NCBI GenBank assembly: GCA_002299425.1
Contig: DBNW01000045.1
Location: forward strand, 11,799-21,268
Direction of reading: 5' to 3'
DNA length: 9,470 nucleotides
Source of the DNA: Methylococcaceae bacterium UBA662
GTDB lineage: Bacteria > Pseudomonadota > Gammaproteobacteria > Methylococcales > Methylomonadaceae
Below, in pieces: positions 5,886 through 9,470 of the stretch. The notes beneath the pieces were generated by a model. It was given only the letters and a program-made list of their open reading frames with translations, made no database searches and had not been told where the DNA came from. Within the stretch, counting starts at the first letter, position 1. The number at the start of each line of letters is the position of its first letter. Made by a program: the position numbers and the translations under genes.

Positions 5886-6766
5886 AAGAACGTGTCTCGC
5901 TCGTCTTTATCGAAAAAGGCCAGATCGACGTCAAGGACGGTGCCTTCGTCGTCATCGACGAGACCGGCATCCGCACTCACATCCCGGTCGGCTCCATCGC
6001 CTGCATCATGCTCGAACCGGGTACCCGCGTCTCCCATCATGCCGCCGCATTAGCCGCGCGGGCAGGGACATTGCTGGTCTGGGTCGGCGAAGCGGGCGTT
6101 AGGTTGTACGCATCCGGCCAACCGGGCGGTGCCAGGTCTGACCGCTTGCTCTACCAAGCCAAACTGGCCCTGGACGACACCGCCCGCCTGAAAGTCGTGC
6201 GCAAAATGTATGAATTCCGTTTCGGTGAAAAGCCGCCTGAACGCCGCAGCGTCGAACAATTGCGCGGCATTGAAGGCGCCAGGGTGCGTAAACTCTACCA
6301 ACTGCTGGCCAAACAAGCCGGCGTGGAATGGAAAGGCCGCAACTACGACACCACCGACTGGGATACCAGCGACATGCCCAACCGTTGCATCAGTTCTGCA
6401 ACCGCCTGTTTGTACGGCATCAGCGAAGCCGCCGTGCTGGCCGCCGGTTACGCACCCGCCATCGGCTTTATCCACACCGGCAAACCGTTGTCATTCGTCT
6501 ACGACATAGCCGATCTGTTCAAATTTGCCGACATCATCCCGCACGCCTTCAAAATTGCCGCCAAAAACTACCGCGACCCGGAGCGCGAAGTCCGGCTCAT
6601 GTGCCGCGACATCTTCCGGCAAACCAAAATCCTCAAAAAAATTATCCCGACGATTGAAGAAGTGCTGGCTGCGGGTGAGCTGGAAGTCCCCAAACCGGCG
6701 GAAGACATGATCACTCCCGCCATCCCCAACCCAGAGAGCATCGGCGATGTTGGTCATCGTAGTTGA
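5855..6766 (+). CDS. cas1: Cas1e, spacer integrase
   Basis: Metal-dependent integrase that with Cas2 inserts new spacers at the leader-repeat junction. The protein is 303 aa, close to E. coli Cas1 (305 aa). Catalytic residues are visible: Glu140 in RGIEGARVR, His207 in GFIHTGKPLSFVYDIADL, and Asp217 and Asp220 in the same block; they correspond to E. coli Glu141, His208, Asp218 and Asp221. Other shared blocks are RTHIPVGSIACIMLEPGTR, YASGQPGGARSD, YQAKLALD and LACRDIF-like LMCRDIFR. The start at 5855 gives MLPALKPIAMKERVS, which lines up with the E. coli N-terminus. A second ATG at 5882 would give 294 aa and an ATGA overlap with hepT, and cannot be excluded. No strong ribosome-binding site is seen at either, so reading probably depends on coupling to hepT. 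GC-rich: 36 of 60 bases at 6241-6300. It overlaps cas2 by 20 bases. Confidence 0.97.
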   Translation: MLPALKPIAMKERVSLVFIEKGQIDVKDGAFVVIDETGIRTHIPVGSIACIMLEPGTRVSHHAAALAARAGTLLVWVGEAGVRLYASGQPGGARSDRLLYQAKLALDDTARLKVVRKMYEFRFGEKPPERRSVEQLRGIEGARVRKLYQLLAKQAGVEWKGRNYDTTDWDTSDMPNRCISSATACLYGISEAAVLAAGYAPAIGFIHTGKPLSFVYDIADLFKFADIIPHAFKIAAKNYRDPEREVRLMCRDIFRQTKILKKIIPTIEEVLAAGELEVPKPAEDMITPAIPNPESIGDVGHRS

Positions 6767-7049
6767 AAACGTGCCGCCGCGCTTACGCGGCAGATTGGCC
6801 GTCTGGCTGATCGAAATCCGTGCGGGCGTGTATGTCGGTGATTTGTCGAAGAAGGTGCGTGAGATGATCTGGGCGCAAGTTGAAGATGGCTTGGAAGAGG
6901 GCAATGCCGTGATGGTGTGGTCCACCAACACCGAATCCGGCTTCGATTTCGTCACGCTGGGCAAAAACCGCCGCTTGCCGGTGGAGCTGGATGGATTGAA
7001 ATTGGTGTCGTTTTATCCTATCGAGGATGCAGGTGATACAGCTCTGTAA
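6747..7049 (+). CDS. cas2: Cas2e, spacer-acquisition partner of Cas1
   Basis: Structural partner of Cas1: two Cas1 dimers flank a Cas2 dimer that sets the spacer length. The protein has 100 aa against 94 in E. coli. The E-type signature is clear: MLVIVVENVPPRLRGRLAVW (residues 1-20), EIRAGVYVGDLSKKVREMIW (about 23-42), STNTESGFDFVTLG (about 58-71), then NRRLPVELDGLKLVSFYPIE (about 73-92). The C-terminal tail after SFYP, which in E. coli lies against Cas1, is somewhat longer here. The ATG at 6747 lies within the end of cas1 (20-base overlap), preceded by only a weak AGAG. Its stop at 7047-7049 is the last coding signal before the array, and the TAA is part of a 10-base motif repeated in the leader. 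Confidence 0.96.
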   Translation: MLVIVVENVPPRLRGRLAVWLIEIRAGVYVGDLSKKVREMIWAQVEDGLEEGNAVMVWSTNTESGFDFVTLGKNRRLPVELDGLKLVSFYPIEDAGDTAL

Positions 7050-7117
7050 CAATAGGGAAAAATCCGAAAAAATCGGTGGCAATTTAGCGGGGTTATTTCT
7101 TTTTATCTAACAATAGG
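7047..7117 (+). repeat. 10-base direct repeat TAACAATAGG bracketing the leader
   Basis: TAACAATAGG occurs at 7047-7056 (overlapping the cas2 stop codon) and again, perfectly, at 7108-7117, 11 bases before the first CRISPR repeat. The copies start 61 bases apart, which equals the array period. The copies are not CRISPR repeats. They may be protein-binding sites or coincidence. Confidence 0.55.
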
Positions 7118-7128
7118 TTAGGATAAGT
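7050..7128 (+). promoter_or_regulatory. CRISPR leader
   Basis: The 79 bases between the cas2 stop and the first repeat hold no gene. They are AT-rich with T and A tracts (TTATTTCTTTTTATC at 7093-7107), as expected of a leader that contains the array promoter and the sites for spacer integration. AATCGGTGG at 7071-7079 ends 49 bases before the first repeat; E. coli, as I recall its leader, has GGTTGGTGG at the same distance, where the upstream Cas1-Cas2 anchoring site has been mapped. A clear sigma-70 promoter was not found; TAGGAT at 7119-7124 could be a -10 box, with only a poor -35 (TTCTTT at 7096-7101). Confidence 0.7.
7104..7116 (+). promoter_or_regulatory. Candidate IHF-binding site in the leader
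   Basis: TATCTAACAATAG fits the IHF consensus WATCAANNNNTTR at 7 of 9 defined positions (mismatches at 7108 and 7115) and has a T-rich flank upstream. It lies 13-25 bases before the first repeat, inside the interval where IHF bends the E. coli leader for spacer integration. The match is imperfect, so this rests mainly on position. Confidence 0.35.
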
Positions 7129-9470
7129 GCGTTCCCCACACCCGTGGGGATGAACCGAGCTTTGGCTGATTCTGCAGAATAATTGTTAGGCGTTCCCCAC
7201 ACCCGTGGGGATGAACCGGCTTTTTACCCTACGCCCCGAATTAGCCGAAAGCGTTCCCCACACCCGTGGGGATGAACCGCCTACTTGGTACAGAAATATC
7301 AAGATATTAAGGCGTTCCCCACACCCGTGGGGATGAACCGCAAATCGAAACTCCCAAACAACCCCAACCAATGCGTTCCCCACACCCGTGGGGATGAACC
7401 GGTTTAAAACTCGCCTTCCGGCTTGTTCACTGGGCGTTCCCCACACCCGTGGGGATGAACCGCGCGGCTGCTAAAACGGGCGGGACTTTCTAGCGCGTTC
7501 CCCACACCCGTGGGGATGAACCGCCTACGTAGTGGCGCAGGCGGTGGAGCGACGTGCGTTCCCCACACCCGTGGGGATGAACCGCCCTATCTTCGAAGCG
7601 GCCTTCACAAAAAGCGGCGTTCCCCACACCCGTGGGGATGAACCGCAAAAAAACAAAAACGTTATTGCCGGTAAAAAGCGTTCCCCACACCCGTGGGGAT
7701 GAACCGCCTACTTGAATGCCCTGGCTTTGCAATAGAGTGCGTTCCCCACACCCGTGGGGATGAACCGCCCATCCGCCTGATATGCAAACAGTTCTTCATG
7801 CGTTCCCCACACCCGTGGGGATGAACCGTTTTGGCGGGTTTACCGCAGCGTCTAAGGATTGCGTTCCCCACACCCGTGGGGATGAACCGAACAGTAATAT
7901 GGCTTGCCCCGCTTATCAAAAGCGTTCCCCACACCCGTGGGGATGAACCGTACCCATCTTGAGTGGGGAAACTACGTCCACAGCGTTCCCCACACCCGTG
8001 GGGATGAACCGTAGCTTTAACTAACAACATCCTGCCTATCTCAGCGTTCCCCACACCCGTGGGGATGAACCGTCCAGCGGCGCTCATGCACCCGCTACGC
8101 TCGGGCGTTCCCCACACCCGTGGGGATGAACCGCAGGTGCGCGTTTTGCGCGTGCCGCGGTGTCAGCGTTCCCCACACCCGTGGGGATGAACCGCCCGCA
8201 CCACATTAGGTTGTAGTTGCAACTGCGCGTTCCCCACACCCGTGGGGATGAACCGAATTGTTAACTGAAATACGGGGCCTAGCCCCAGCGTTCCCCACAC
8301 CCGTGGGGATGAACCGTCTGCCATTTTGACGGTGTTGTTGTGCGCCAGGCGTTCCCCACACCCGTGGGGATGAACCGATGTCGGGTACAGCATATCTAGC
8401 AGGACGTGAGCGTTCCCCACACCCGTGGGGATGAACCGCCCCACACAAACCTTGTTTGTCCGCGACTTAGGCGTTCCCCACACCCGTGGGGATGAACCGC
8501 CGGCCATCATTAAAGGGGCGCACGTAATACGGCGTTCCCCACACCCGTGGGGATGAACCGCGAAACGCTCCTCTTTAGTTTCTACGGTTGGAGCGTTCCC
8601 CACACCCGTGGGGATGAACCGGTGCTGACGGCGTTTTTTACTGAAGATAGGGTGCGTTCCCCACACCCGTGGGGATGAACCGACGACGATAAATTCATGC
8701 TCTCCATTTCGTATGCGTTCCCCACACCCGTGGGGATGAACCGCCACAGCGGCAACCTTCGGGTGCGCCACCAGCGCGTTCCCCACACCCGTGGGGATGA
8801 ACCGGCGTATGTCAAGGCGGCCCTTAATGAGTTTAGGCGTTCCCCACACCCGTGGGGATGAACCGCTACGCGCGCGCGGCGAATGCGTATTGCGTGCGCG
8901 TTCCCCACACCCGTGGGGATGAACCGGATAAGAAATCCATGATTTAACGCCCCATGATGCGTTCCCCACACCCGTGGGGATGAACCGAACAATGCTGAAT
9001 TGTGATTAAAGTCATGGGGGCGTTCCCCACACCCGTGGGGATGAACCGTCTTTTGGCGTACCGGCGTAATGACTGGGAGAGCGTTCCCCACACCCGTGGG
9101 GATGAACCGGCGCGGGCTATCCCGCAACGATTGGCTACTGGGCGTTCCCCACACCCGTGGGGATGAACCGCTCCCGCTCTACAAAGGTTTCCCCCGGTAG
9201 GGCGCGTTCCCCACACCCGTGGGGATGAACCGCAAACATGGCAGATTCCGGGGAGTTGGGCGGGGCGTTCCCCACACCCGTGGGGATGAACCGCCCATCC
9301 AGACCTCAAACCCACCCTGTTGGACACGTTCCCCACACCCGTGGGGATGAACCGACATGCGGCGGAGACTTTCTGCGGAGTTAGGTACGTTCCCCACACC
9401 CGTGGGGATGAACCGCGGGAGTTACAAATTATGTGGCAGACGCGACGACGTTCCCCACACCCGTGGGGAT
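7129..9470 (+). CRISPR. Type I-E CRISPR array, 38 full repeats plus one cut by the window end
   Basis: Repeats are 29 bases, starting GCGTTCCCC and ending ATGAACCG. Spacers are 32 bases (period 61), except spacer 34 (9171-9203), which has 33. The first repeat is 7129-7157, the last complete one 9387-9415, and a cut copy starts at 9448, so 38 spacers are visible and the array continues beyond the window. CCCCAC and GTGGGG form a stem around the loop ACCC, extended by one T-A pair, as Cas6e needs. The predicted cut after GGGG leaves the 8-base handle ATGAACCG, like AUAAACCG of E. coli. Apart from base 1 of the last three copies, I see no repeat mutations. No spacer is duplicated by eye. Orientation follows from the cas2-proximal leader and the handle sequence: newest spacers are at the left. 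Long open frames on the minus strand here are artefacts of the repeat. Confidence 0.99.
9326..9470 (+). repeat. Distal repeats with variant first base (A instead of G)
   Basis: Repeats 37, 38 and 39 (starting at 9326, 9387 and 9448) begin ACGTT, while the 36 before them all begin GCGTT. The other visible bases are unchanged. Because new repeats are copied from the leader-side repeat, a block of consecutive old repeats with a shared variant marks an older part of the array. Confidence 0.85.

Noticed and set aside
6050..6475. Minus-strand frame of 141 residues opposite cas1
   Set aside because: It lies wholly within a gene with clear catalytic motifs; GC-rich third positions leave the antisense frame open by chance.
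7064..7076. CCGA-AAAAA-TCGG hairpin after cas2 as a terminator
   Set aside because: The stem has only four pairs and no T run follows directly, so a terminator is not supported.
8199..8217. Palindrome AGTTGCAACT in spacer 18 (within 8195-8226)
   Set aside because: A 10-base palindrome in one spacer among 38 is expected by chance and reflects the source DNA, not the locus.
8461..8480. CCCCACAC in spacer 22 resembling the repeat
   Set aside because: Only 8 bases are shared with the repeat and the flanks differ; it is not a degenerate repeat.
7186..9399. Long minus-strand open frames across the array with recurring SSPRVWGT, RFIPTGVGNA and VHPHGCGER motifs
   Set aside because: They are the CRISPR repeat read in three frames, because the 61-base period shifts the frame each unit. 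They are not proteins.

Overview
This window holds most of a type I-E (Cascade) CRISPR-Cas locus, all on the + strand. Read 5' to 3': the 3' part of cas8e (cse1/casA), cas11 (cse2/casB), a two-gene DUF4160-DUF2442 pair, cas7e, cas5e, cas6e, a broken PIN-domain toxin remnant, an MntA nucleotidyltransferase antitoxin, a HepT (HEPN) RNase toxin, cas1e, cas2e, a 79-base leader, and a CRISPR array that runs off the right edge (38 full repeats, one cut repeat, 38 spacers). cas3 is not in the window and would be expected upstream of cas8e.

The Cas proteins align closely with those of Escherichia coli as I remember them, and the repeat is of the E. coli I-E class. This suggests a proteobacterium, probably gammaproteobacterial and perhaps an environmental species, but the sequence does not allow a firm name. 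The effector half (about 1-4902) is AT-richer. The half from about 4905 to 7049 (PIN remnant, mntA, hepT, cas1, cas2) is clearly GC-richer, so the locus looks like a join of two pieces.

The genes form one tightly packed operon with gaps of a few bases or overlaps. cas8e, cas11, cas7e, cas5e and cas6e encode the surveillance complex: Cas6e cuts the repeat transcript and the others assemble on the crRNA. Cas1e and Cas2e insert new spacers at the leader end.

The unusual part is the cargo. Two toxin-antitoxin-like modules sit inside the operon at two different joints: DUF4160-DUF2442 between cas11 and cas7e, and a PIN fossil plus MntA-HepT between cas6e and cas1. Both are stitched in with overlapping or near-overlapping reading frames, including an 8-base overlap of DUF2442 with cas7e and a 31-base overlap of hepT with cas1. 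They may guard the CRISPR operon against loss or inactivation, or act as a second, abortive layer of defence; both ideas are inference.

The array looks active: repeats are almost perfectly conserved, spacers are unique as far as I can see by eye, and only the three oldest (distal) repeats visible carry a variant first base.
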